From Adiantum capillus-veneris (lineage: Eukaryota > Streptophyta > Polypodiopsida > Polypodiales > Pteridaceae), in NCBI GenBank assembly GCA_014529385.2, contig CM043970.1:42206779-42270778 (forward strand): DNA of 64,000 nt, written 5' to 3'. The translations under genes were made by a program, and so were the position numbers. The stretch's first letter is position 1; the number at the start of each line of letters is the position of its first letter. The notes under the pieces were generated by a model, which worked only from the letters and a program-made list of their open reading frames with translations, had not been told where the DNA came from and searched no databases. Positions 44,593 through 53,660 of the stretch are shown here, in pieces.

Positions 44593-44817
44593 CTATACCA
44601 CACCATCTTCTCTCGATAAACCGCTTTCCAATATGAACAATCCATAGTCTTCAAGCCAAGTTTTTGCATCTTCAACCCCATTGAAAATGGGAAATCCCGT
44701 CAAAGCCATCACTAACAGCACCTGCCCTTTAAAGGCCGCACCTTTGTCATCCTCGAAATCACCGCCTCGACTTCAACTAAGAGCATCAGTATAATCCTCC
44801 ATGGGGGCACTAGAAGA
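44593..44817 (-). other. Leader and gag N-terminus of the gag-only element
   Basis: A short stretch between the right LTR and the gag core. A frameshifted piece resembling FPIFNGVEDAKTWLEDYGLF (minus strand, about 44630-44700) looks like the start of a gag domain. The primer site is not recognised. Confidence 0.45.
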
Positions 44818-46939
44818 TGGACAGGGGGAATGGGGAAACACACCCAGCACCAACACAAAGGCCTCTCTATAGCTTAGGGTATTCACAGCACCCCTATCCT
44901 CTCGGAAAACACCTTCAAAGAAACACTTTACACTAGCATACCACCGCCTGCTCGATTTACACTATTCACACACTCCACAAACCACCACACAAGATACACC
45001 TGCTACCACTGCCTATCTCCACCCTTACACACACTCACAACAACTCAATCTCACTCTCTCATACAACATTGTCGGTCCGGGGGGGTACACGCATCCACAG
45101 AGCTAGAACCAAGGAAAAACACTAGAGCATGAGAAAGAGAAGGGGGGAAGGGGAAACAACAACAAGACGAGGCAACAACGGCTCGATTGCACTTCACCAA
45201 ACACTTATACAGACTCACACTGCCATCACCATGGCCATTTACACATGAGAGATACAAAGGGCTTTGACAGGCACACTCCTCTGTCCCAAAGCTCCACCTT
45301 GCAGGCTTCCACCAGCCCAAAAGCCAAAAAAAACTAGGCAAAAAAAAAGGCCCTAATTTGATTAATTTTTTACTTTTATAGTGGGGGGGTCTTCAATTTG
45401 GGAAATTTCCCTTTAATTGGTCTATATGGCACCCATTTTTGGTATCTTTTGGGAAGGGGGACACCGCCTTGCTCCATCTGCTCTCTTCTTCTCTCTTTTG
45501 CACTTGGGGGGGGGGGGGCATTAGCAATGTCCCTATTGCCCCTTGGCTTTTTATTTTTTTATTTTTTTTCACCTTCATTTCTACCCCTTTGTGGGCTTAA
45601 CCTTATACTGCTCAATTGGCTTGACTTTGACTTATGTGCCCTGCTCCTCCTGCCACTTATTTCTTTTTTTTCCTCTCTCCCTCTGCTTCTCTTTGGTCCC
45701 ACCTCCCATTTTACCCTTGCCTTGGTTTGCCTCTGCTCGACTAGCCCTTTTACTCTTTGGTCCACTTTGCCCGGACACTCTTTGGAGTGGTCTCCTTTGC
45801 CCGGACCTTATGAACATGGGTGCCCATTTGACCACCCTTGAGTTCATCCTTGCTCTCCCTATGCCCATTTCCCGTGCCATGGGAACCTCCTCTTCCACGC
45901 AGGGGGGAGGCAATAGCGAGGTCGCTATTTCCCTCCCTCTCTTCTTCAAAATTTTGGGGCCCCAAGGGCCGCGGGACTTGCTCCTTGTCGGGCGGCGCGC
46001 TCGCATGAGAGAGGTGGAGCCAACGAGCTCCCAAGGAGCCCACTTCCCTTCACATGGTTCAAGAGGGACTCACGCCCTGGCTCAAGTTACCCGCCGCCTC
46101 CGCCTCTTCTTGCACATGTGGGGCAATTCTTGGGCCATGTGGCAGCCCTAGAGGGCTCCCCCTTTGAGCATATTTTGAACCTCCCTTCAAGCTTTGGAAA
46201 ATCTCCTCTGTCTTTTACCACTTTTCAGGCAAGTGTAACTTGCTGCTCCTAGGCCAGTTACCCAAGCCGTAAGACCCTGCCAAAATTTCATGTTTCCGGC
46301 TTGGATCTACGCAATCCTCGTTGCCTCTAGAATTTCCCAGGCCCACCAAACAGGGCCAACAAAACACAAGAAAATCATATGTAATCACCCCTCAAAGGAC
46401 AGTCCCCAACTTTGACCTACGGTATCTTGAGGACCAGGAACCCGATTGGCGAACCCTCAATTTGTGCTAGCTCCACATGGTGCACACTATCATCGAGATA
46501 CGTGGCGAGCTCTAGAAAACACCAGATGGTGTATTTTTCAATGCGGGCTAGTGGGCGCAGACCCGGCCCCCAGAAAAATTTCAACTGACCATATCTTGCT
46601 AACCAGAGCTCCGATTTGCAATCCGAGAAGACAGGCATGCTCCAGAACTCGAGCACTACACATGTATATATTGACATCAGCCCGGGCCACCTGCCCCCAA
46701 CTGCCCTGTCCGTCGGGGTTCTGCTACACACTCCAACTTTAAACTTCAGTATCTTGCACACCGGGACTCCATTTGACGAGCCGTCTGGACCGGCTTCTAG
46801 AGCACACCAAACAGTACATCCCACTACCGTTTGGTTGCCTAGGGCCTTGGCACTTGCCCTAGCCTTCTGCATTGCACTCGACTACTACCTTTGCCTAGCA
46901 TAGACCACTTCCTAGCTCGGACCTACTTTGGCTGCACCA
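44818..46939 (-). repeat. 5' LTR of the gag-only element
   Basis: 2122-bp copy matching 40166-42490, ending GGCTGCACCA at 46939. At 45991-46017 it carries in inverted orientation a 27-bp segment of the other LTR, with flanking sequence deleted. Confidence 0.85.
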
Positions 46940-47349
46940 CCGTCTTCGTGGAGCCATTTCCACCGAGGTGGCAGGAGACTCACTTCTTTTTGTTCTTTTG
47001 GTGGGGGCTCTTGAGTTCTCCTTTGGGAAGGAGATGCATTGTCAAGTAGTAGATTTTTAAGCCCTTCGTACGGATCCTCTTCTTCTTTCCAAATCGGAGA
47101 GAGGACTCTTTTGGAAGTCTCGCAAGGAGGCTTCCTAGGTACTCTCTCATCATGGTGGGGAGTTTGGAGAATCCCATGAGCACGTAGCTACCGTTGCACT
47201 TTACTTTGGAGGGATGGATTTCCCATGGCTTGTTGAAGCCTAGAAACAAGGTAGTTAACAAGCATAGGGGCATCATTAGTAGCTTGCTCTCATTAGCAAA
47301 ACCAAATCTATCAACATTAATTTCACTCTCTTTGCTATTGTCAGCCATT
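46940..47349 (-). pseudogene. Chromovirus B gag N-terminus
   Basis: The start MADNSKESEINVDRFGF at 47349 is homologous to the start of element A at 1866. Frames shift after about 25 residues. The sequence continues left to the insertion point of the gag-only element, so it is the same gene as 37734-40165. Confidence 0.8.
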
Positions 47350-47756
47350 CTAACAATTTTTTTAGATGTACTTTGGCACTTCAAGCCCTAGTTGCTACTC
47401 CTCTTTACCCCTCTAGAAAAGCACTCAAGCTATTGTACCCGTGGCTTGAATATCATTGATTGCAAGGAATAGAAGAGAGGCTCTTTCAACACCAAAATAG
47501 TACCGGCTCAATTAGTGGAGTCCTACGGTGGTCAAGATTCTAATAGCTCAATAGTGGTAAGCCGTAGGCAAGCACCGTAGGACTCCACTATTAATACCAT
47601 AGCTCTCGACGGTGATGCCCCGTTATCTGCATGAAGGCAGGCACACTGCAAGGCTGTAAAATCCCTATTCTACTTACTCAATAGCAATTCATAATACCAA
47701 CCATTTATAGCTAGCTTGAGGACCTCCATTCTTGAGCAAGAAAAGGGAAACCTTGT

Positions 47757-47768
47757 GCTCTGATACCA
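47757..47768 (-). other. Primer-binding site (tRNA-iMet) of element B
   Basis: The minus strand reads TGGTATCAGAGC, a perfect initiator-Met tRNA complement, one base from the LTR start at 47770. Confidence 0.9.
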
Positions 47769-47769
47769 A

Positions 47770-49090
47770 TGTAACATTTAATGGCCTAGTAACTTGTGTG
47801 TAGCGGAAAGTAGCATAGACATAGTGAGCATTTCATTAGAATAGATTCCTAATGAGCATAGAAAGAGTGCTTGGATGGAGAGAACAACAAAAATCATAAC
47901 ACCTAGTTAGATAGGCATGAACAATACTTCAAAAGAAGGAGAAACTAAGCTATTGACAACGGTTGAGGACCGGATTTACATGGAGCCCGTCCCCCCTCCA
48001 AAAGGCTTTGTATTATACGTTTTCCCCATCAAGGGAGAAATTTTACAATACAATACTTTGTGTTCCTTCAATATCTTGCTGTTGCAATGAAGATGGAAGC
48101 TTCAAGCACCATGCACACACTTATAAAACACAACATCAATTCCCTCAGGGTCTTAGACCCAAGATCTCACACACCTTTGAAGATGGTGAGAGCTAGCGGG
48201 GTATGAGAGTAGATTGAGAGGAAGAAGGAGTAGTCTTACGAGAAAGAAGTAATCTCCTCAATAATCACTCATAATAGGTTAGCATAGCTTAGTAATTACC
48301 ATGGTAGAGGAGGTGAGAATTCATTGGATCTTGGATATTGGTTGGATTTGCATCACAAAGCCAAGAGTTGTTGGTGTAGGCCTCCCTTCTCACAAGATTG
48401 GAGTAGGTGATGAGACTTCCATTTAATCTTGAGAAGGAGAGAGAGTCTTCTTTGCTTCACACATGAGATTGTGTGAGTGTGTGTGTGATAATTCCTTGAC
48501 AACATCAGCCCCCTCTCTCTCTCTTGGTCGACCCCTCATGCTTTTTACTCATGTTGACACCCCATTGGACCCTGCAAAGCCTAGCCAATGATAATTAAGA
48601 AGCATAAGTGATAGCCTTGTGACATGTGTCCCCTTTCCTCTTTTGTGAGAGCTTTAGGTAATTAATTAATGCAATTAAACTCTCATTGGACCCCTTAGTC
48701 TTCTGGCCAATAGGAATCATGCAAGCCATTAGGCTGCTCAATGCTCATTGGACCCCTTGGGAGACTGGACAATAGTGTTCTCGAGAGCTTAATTCTCAGT
48801 GGTTCTTTTATTAAGTGTTTTTAAATGAATAAAACTAGGTTTACTCTAGCCTAATTCCCATCGGTCCGCCTCTATGGCCATCCAATAGGATTTGAATGCA
48901 CCTTATGGGCAATTGGGCTAGGGAGATGACATGTGCCCACTATGCCTAACTAACTAAGACAAAGTGAAAAGTACTCGACTAATCGAGTCCACCCATCCTT
49001 GATCGGCAACCTGAGCCGGTCCCCACTTTCCACACCGTACTCACCCGTTCTTTTAATGTTGTCTAATTACTACCACGACATATACAACAA
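47770..49090 (-). repeat. 5' LTR of element B (outer end approximate)
   Basis: Starts TGTAACATTTAATGG. Aligns by eye with the two-part LTR of element A. It contains a TG microsatellite near 48476-48488 and four ATTGG...CCAAT-type units between 48570 and 48890. The end is placed near 49090 because similarity to A fades; no target duplication was found. Confidence 0.7.
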
Positions 49091-49230
49091 TGTTCCTTAA
49101 TTAATTTTTAACACAAGTTCTTTAGTACAATCCCTTTCAAACATCATCAAACAATTCTTTCATATCCAAGGTTAAACAATTCTATAATCCGCAAAAAAAA
49201 AGAGTCTTTAGTTTCTATACAAGTTTTTCC

Positions 49231-49445
49231 ACTAACCACGGACTTTCTCTGTCTAATCGACAGAGCCTTTGCAAAGGTTTTTCTTAATTGCTAACCGCGA
49301 GATGCGCATACTTCCCTTTTGCTAACCGCAAGGGACATCTTGCTACCCGCAAGGCATCTTGCTAACCGCAAGGTAAAAAAAAGAAAGTTAACGACTTCAA
49401 CTTTAATTTCCGCTAACTGCGAATTCCTCTCACTAACCGCGAGTT
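49231..49445. repeat. Cluster of CTAACCGC motifs
   Basis: Seven copies of CTAACCGC or one-base variants at 49232, 49291, 49322, 49343, 49362, 49413 and 49433, all in the same orientation, mostly followed by AAGG or GAG. Confidence 0.8.
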
Positions 49446-49700
49446 CCATCTGGAAACAAGATTTTCTTTCAGTATTTCATATTCCAAACGTTTCTTTCAA
49501 CAAGATCAATCAAAATCATATTCTCAAACCATAATCACTTATCAGCCGTATTTCTTTATCAAACAATAACAGTTTATAAGAACAATACTTTTACTACTTT
49601 ATGAAATATATACTTGTTTCATGTGATTGAACAATCACGTTTCCGGTCGTTTTGAGATAAGGTTAGATCTAAGTTCATCTTACCGGTCACAACATGAATA

Positions 49701-49973
49701 CTATGCATAATTATAAATTTGTTTTACCGGATTTGGAGTGCGTGCGGCTAACTCCTGTGCTGGCGGTTGGACGGCTTCGATTGATTCTTCTTCGATTGAT
49801 GCTTCCACATGAGGTACGTTCGGAGTTGACACCTTTCCTCCCACCTTCCTTGGTGGTGCAACGGCATGGGCGTCCTTAGAACTTCGCGTACCTGCTTCGG
49901 AGCCATAGCTTCGGAATGGAGAAAAGAAAAGCGCGTTATTGGAGAGACAGAGAGAGAGAGAGAGTGTGTTCAC
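49701..49973 (-). CDS. Short unassigned ORF downstream of a possible promoter
   Basis: A 90-aa minus-strand frame beginning MNTLSLSLCLSNN. It has a Ser/Leu start, then a polar Pro/Glu/Lys segment (GGKVSTPNVPHVEASIEEES). A TATATAA box lies about 150 bp upstream on the same strand. The frame runs over a GGTAAAAC that could be a splice donor. I do not recognise it. It could be the first exon of a lost gene or part of a transposable-element leader; it may not be coding at all. Confidence 0.25.
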   Translation of the reverse strand: MNTLSLSLCLSNNALFFSPFRSYGSEAGTRSSKDAHAVAPPRKVGGKVSTPNVPHVEASIEEESIEAVQPPAQELAARTPNPVKQIYNYA

Positions 49974-50120
49974 AAATCGGGTGACGGCACGTTGACGATT
50001 GGAGATGGAGATGGCTTGAAGATGAGAGGTTAAGGGAGAAAGGCTTCCTCCGGCGCGTCGTTGCGAGAGAGCTTCCGCTTCTGTAGATGTGTGTGTTCAA
50101 AGTGAGAGGAGAAGGGTCCT

Positions 50121-50127
50121 TTATATA
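50121..50127 (-). promoter_or_regulatory. Possible TATA box
   Basis: TATATAA on the minus strand within GCCTATATAAAGGACCC, the sequence context of a plant core promoter. The only candidate target is the short ORF to its left. Confidence 0.35.
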
Positions 50128-50618
50128 GGCCCTAGGGGGGTGCTAAAAATATTGAGAGGTTTCAAGAATAGGAGAAGGAAAAGCTCGCGGGTCGTCACGG
50201 CTCTAAAAAAATTATATTTATATTTATATTTATATTTATATTTATTTATTTATTTTTGCGTTCGCGAATCCTAAGCGCGATTTTAAAAAGCTCTATACTT
50301 ACAAGTTCCCATTCTATTTTGAAATAGAGAAAGAAAGAAGTATCCTAATTTTGACTCACCTCTCTTTATTTCCTAAAAATACTATCTCTAAGCTTTTTCT
50401 TCACACATAGATTAGGTTTCCACATAAACCTATTGTTCCACATAAAGAAAGATCATAAATAAATGGATTCTTAACCCGATTTTCAATCCGATTGCTCTGA
50501 TAAACTCATGATGACTCACAAAATTGAGAATCTCAATTACTTTGCAAAATAACTGAAATGACGTCTATGGATAAATGTTGGGTACATTACAATGCCCTTT
50601 GTGTAAAGAGGCTTCCAT

Positions 50619-50658
<40 letters not shown>

Positions 50659-50957
50659 CACTCTCATCCCCTACTAAAAGGGCGCGCCCCCTCCTCTTCA
50701 GGAGCTTGCAAAGACTTTTTGTACACTATCAAGCATCCAATTTCCCTAAGCATTGACCATTGGACTTAACCTTTGAATTTTGGAACCTTAGCATTTGGAA
50801 GTCTTAATGGGTTGAACCTTAGTCTTTGAAGCCCATTGCTTGCACATTTCTCTTTTGTAGATGGTCCCCCTTTGGATCCCTATTTTTCCTCCTTTGGAAC
50901 CCTACTCTGACCAGTCTGCTAGCCTTACCAATAATCTAGCTTTTTCTCCCATGGTAC

Positions 50958-51716
50958 TGTTAAGTATGGAGCCTGATTTACCCATGTAATTTTATGTGGT
51001 AAAAGCGTACATTTGTAGGGCCCCCATTATGAGGAGAAGCCATCGTACGTGAAGGAAAATCACTCACCGGAAACCAAAATTTTCACGGATAAGAGTCAGG
51101 GGCAACTTTAGGGGCCTCGAGGGTGGAGGCCCCCGAGACTTTTTTTTCCTCGTCGGAATATTCCTTTTCGCCGGAATATTATGGCCGGACGGCGGCCGGA
51201 AAGTGGTCCGAAAACAACCGATCGGTTGGTCGGTGGCCGGTAGTCAATGGCCAGTGGGGCCGGTGGCCGAATTCAAAAGCGGACTTGTCTTCTCAAAGGC
51301 GGCTACACATGGGCGGATTGGAGGGTCCGATTTGGACTTATTCGCACAAGCGCGGCTACACATGGCTGCCTCTCATAAGAGAGGGCAGCCCTTTTGGCCT
51401 ATAAAAGGAGGCCATTTCTACATACATTTCATAGTGTGAAGTTGATGCAACAAGGTGAGTGTGAGGTGGTGAGAGTGAAGCAAGGTGGGAGCTCTATTAA
51501 GGGTTTAATCCCTTTGTAAACTACTTCTTCTTTTGAAGTGCTAAAGCCATTGAGTGGCTACTTTCCCGTGGCCGTAGCCCACATTGGGTGAACCACGTAT
51601 ATCGTGTGTACTCTCTCTCTCTCTCTCTACTCTATAATCTCTTGTGTGTGAAATCTATCTCTCTCCATTAAGTAATCTACTCAAATATCTATTTAGCTAC
51701 GTCTTATTTCTTAACA
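50958..51716 (+). repeat. 5' LTR of the copia element
   Basis: 759 bp. It includes GC-rich CCGG-dense sequence at 51150-51260, a TATAAAAGG box at 51400-51408 and a (CT)n tract near 51611-51627. Confidence 0.96.
51400..51408 (+). promoter_or_regulatory. TATA box in the copia 5' LTR
   Basis: GGCCTATAAAAGGAGGCC sits about 310 bp before the LTR end and is conserved in the 3' LTR at 55805-55813. It is the likely promoter for element transcription. Confidence 0.75.
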
Positions 51717-51718
51717 AC

Positions 51719-51730
51719 TGGTATCAGAGC
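51719..51730 (+). other. Primer-binding site (tRNA-iMet) of the copia element
   Basis: TGGTATCAGAGC, two bases after the 5' LTR. Perfect match to the initiator-Met type. Confidence 0.95.
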
Positions 51731-51789
51731 AAGGTTTGCTCGTAGCTAAATTATCTCAAGGAAAGGATTCCTTGAATTGAGTGGGAGTT

Positions 51790-52389
51790 ATGGCGGAGGA
51801 AGGGAAGCTCAAGATTGAGAAGTTCAACGGTAAAAACTACCAACATTGGAAGATGCAGATTGAAGACTATCTCTACCAGAAGGACCTCTATTTGCCACTA
51901 GGCGGTCTTGCAAAGAAGCCCACAATGATGGCAGATGAAGCATGGATTGTCCTCGATCGAAAGGCACTGGGAACAATCCGGTTAAGCTTAGCGTCAACGG
52001 TGGCCTTCAATGTTTCGGAGATGAAGACCACGGAGGACTTGATGAAGTCACTTGATGACTTCTACGAGAAACCATCGGCATCCAATAAGGTATTTCTTAT
52101 GAAGCGCTTGTTCAATCTAAAGATGGCAGAGAATGGGTCAGTTGCAAAACACTTTAATGACTTTAACACAAACATAAGTCAACTTCGATCGGTGAAAATC
52201 AATTTCGATGACGAAGTGCGAGCTCTCCTTATACTATCATCTCTACCGGATAGTTGGAACAGCCCTGTGATGGCTGTAAGTAATTCTATTTCTGGCACAA
52301 ATACTCTTAAGTTTGATGATGTTGTGGGTGTTCTCCTAAGCGAGGAAATGCGAAGGAGAAGCACAGGAGAATCATCAAGTGTTGCATAG
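51790..52389 (+). pseudogene. Gag of the copia element
   Basis: I start at the ATG at 51790 (MAEEGKLKIEKFNGKNYQHW). The frame runs through MKSLDDFYEKPSASNKVFLM, LKMAENGSVAKHFNDFNTNI and LLILSSLPDSWNSPVMAVSN, the UBN2-type copia gag, to a TAG at 52387-52389. Beyond it lies the zinc knuckle: Cys, stop (TGA in place of a Trp codon), Asn, then CGKKGHVKKDC at about 52490-52540. Gag forms the particle and the knuckle binds RNA. Confidence 0.9.
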
Positions 52390-52539
52390 TCAGTAGAAAC
52401 AAGAGGAAGGCCTAAGGAGAGGTTCAAAGACCAAAAAAGTCATGATCGCTCAAGATGGAGCAAATCACGCACAAAGTCAGTTCTTGAATGTTGAAACTGC
52501 GGCAAGAAGGGCCACGTAAAGAAGGATTGCTGGTCCAAT

Positions 52540-52830
52540 AAGAAGGAGACAGAGTCTCAAGACAACAAGCCAACATCGGAGGCCAATGTGGTAGGTAAAG
52601 TAGAGCAAGATGCTCTAATTCTCTCATTAGACAATGTGTCTAATTCCTGGATAGTAGATTCGAGGGCTTCATTCCATGCGACACCACACAAGCAACATTT
52701 CCAAGACTACACCAAAGGTAATTTTGGGTATGTATACTTGGGAGATGATGAAGCTTGTGAGATTGTCGGCAAAGGTACAGTTTCTCTTATGGTAAACAAA
52801 AGAGGGTAAAATTTCAAAAATCATGAAATA
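52540..52830 (+). pseudogene. Protease remnant of the copia element
   Basis: SNSWIVDSRASFHATPHKQH is the copia protease active-site region. The usual Asp-Ser-Gly-Ala reads Asp-Ser-Arg-Ala here (52657-52668, GGG-like to AGG), which should abolish activity. After VYLGDDEACEIVGKGTVSLM the frame stops at 52809 and the rest of the protease, together with the integrase zinc module, is missing. Confidence 0.85.
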
Positions 52831-52844
52831 AAAGAAAAATAAAA

Positions 52845-53660
52845 AAACTTGAGTTGGTTCATTCTGATGTTTGGGGTCCAGCAAGTACACCAGCACTTGG
52901 TGGCTCATTGTACTATGTAACATTCATAGACGATGCGACTAGAAAAACATGGGTTTATGTCATGAAGAATAAATCCGATGTATTTTCCATATTTCAAAGG
53001 TGGAAAGCCTTTGTGGAGAATGAAACAGGTACCAAGGTTAAATGCCTCAGATCTGACAATTGAGGTGAATATTGCAGCCAAGCTTTTGAAAGCTTTTGTG
53101 CTAGCAATGGCATTCGGAAGCAAAGGACAACCCCAAGGACACCTCAACAAAATGGTATTTCGGAAAGGATGAACAGGACAATCATGGAGCGAGCACGAAG
53201 CATGCGGCTACATGCAGGCCTACCGCTTGAGCTTTGGGCGGAAGCTGTAAGTACGTCTGTATACTTAATCAACCGGTCACCCTCAATGGCATTGGATGGG
53301 GGAGTTCCAGAAGAGGCATGGACACATAAACCGGTGAATTATGCATTTCTCAAAGTGTTTGGGTGTGAGGCTTTCATGCACATAGATAGAAGCCTAAGAT
53401 CAAAGCTAGATGCAAAGTCCAAAAAGTGTTTCTTCATTGGCTATGAAGAAGGTGACTTTGGATATCGCCTATGGAATTCTGAAGATGGTAAAATCTTAAG
53501 GAGTAGGGATGTAATTTTTAACGAACAAAATATGTACAAAGATTACTTGGAAAGAAAACAAACAAAAGAAATAGGTGATGAGTACATGGAGCTTGAGGAC
53601 GGTGAAGACTCAAGGACTACAAACGGTGACAATGTGCAACAACGTCAACCAAATGAGGAG
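52845..53660 (+). pseudogene. Integrase core of the copia element
   Basis: LVHSDVWGPASTPALGGSLY (first Asp), FIDDATRKTWVYVMKNKSDV, CLRSDN followed by a TGA in place of a Gly codon (second Asp retained), then PQQNGISERMNRTIMERARS (Glu), LWAEAVSTSVYLINRSPSMA and VFGCEAFMHI. The frame changes near 53065-53169. The zinc-binding N-terminal module expected before the core has been deleted, so integrase could not work on its own. Confidence 0.88.

Larger units (their letters stand above)
40166..46939 (-). mobile_element. Non-autonomous gag-only LTR retrotransposon
   Basis: A 6.8-kb element nested in gypsy B. It has LTRs of 2325 and 2122 bp, a 2.3-kb internal region coding only a gag-like protein on the minus strand, and no protease, RT, RNase H or integrase motif. 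LTR ends are TGG...CACCA. A polypurine-like stretch (GAGGGGGTGGG on the minus strand) adjoins the left (3') LTR at about 42491-42510. No standard tRNA-iMet primer site is visible next to the right LTR. It must have been mobilised by a partner's pol (inference). Several GC-rich plus-strand ORFs in the LTRs are shadows. Confidence 0.8.
49091..50957. other. Unassigned DNA between element B and the copia element
   Basis: No recognisable coding family. It holds a CTAACCGC motif cluster (49231-49445), a possible minus-strand TATA box and short ORF (49701-50127), a (TTTATA)n tract at about 50213-50256, a (TG)n tract at about 50621-50656, and otherwise AT-rich DNA. A TTGCTCTGATAAAC near 50490 resembles a degraded initiator-Met primer site, but no LTR boundary follows. 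Confidence 0.5.

Noticed and set aside
40112-46151. Long GC-rich plus-strand ORFs in the LTRs of the gag-only element
   Set aside because: They occur in both LTRs as non-homologous frames, show low-complexity composition and lie opposite the coding direction of the element.
49231-49445. CTAACCGC repeats as telomere-type repeats
   Set aside because: The units are irregularly spaced and differ from the plant telomere unit CCCTAAA.
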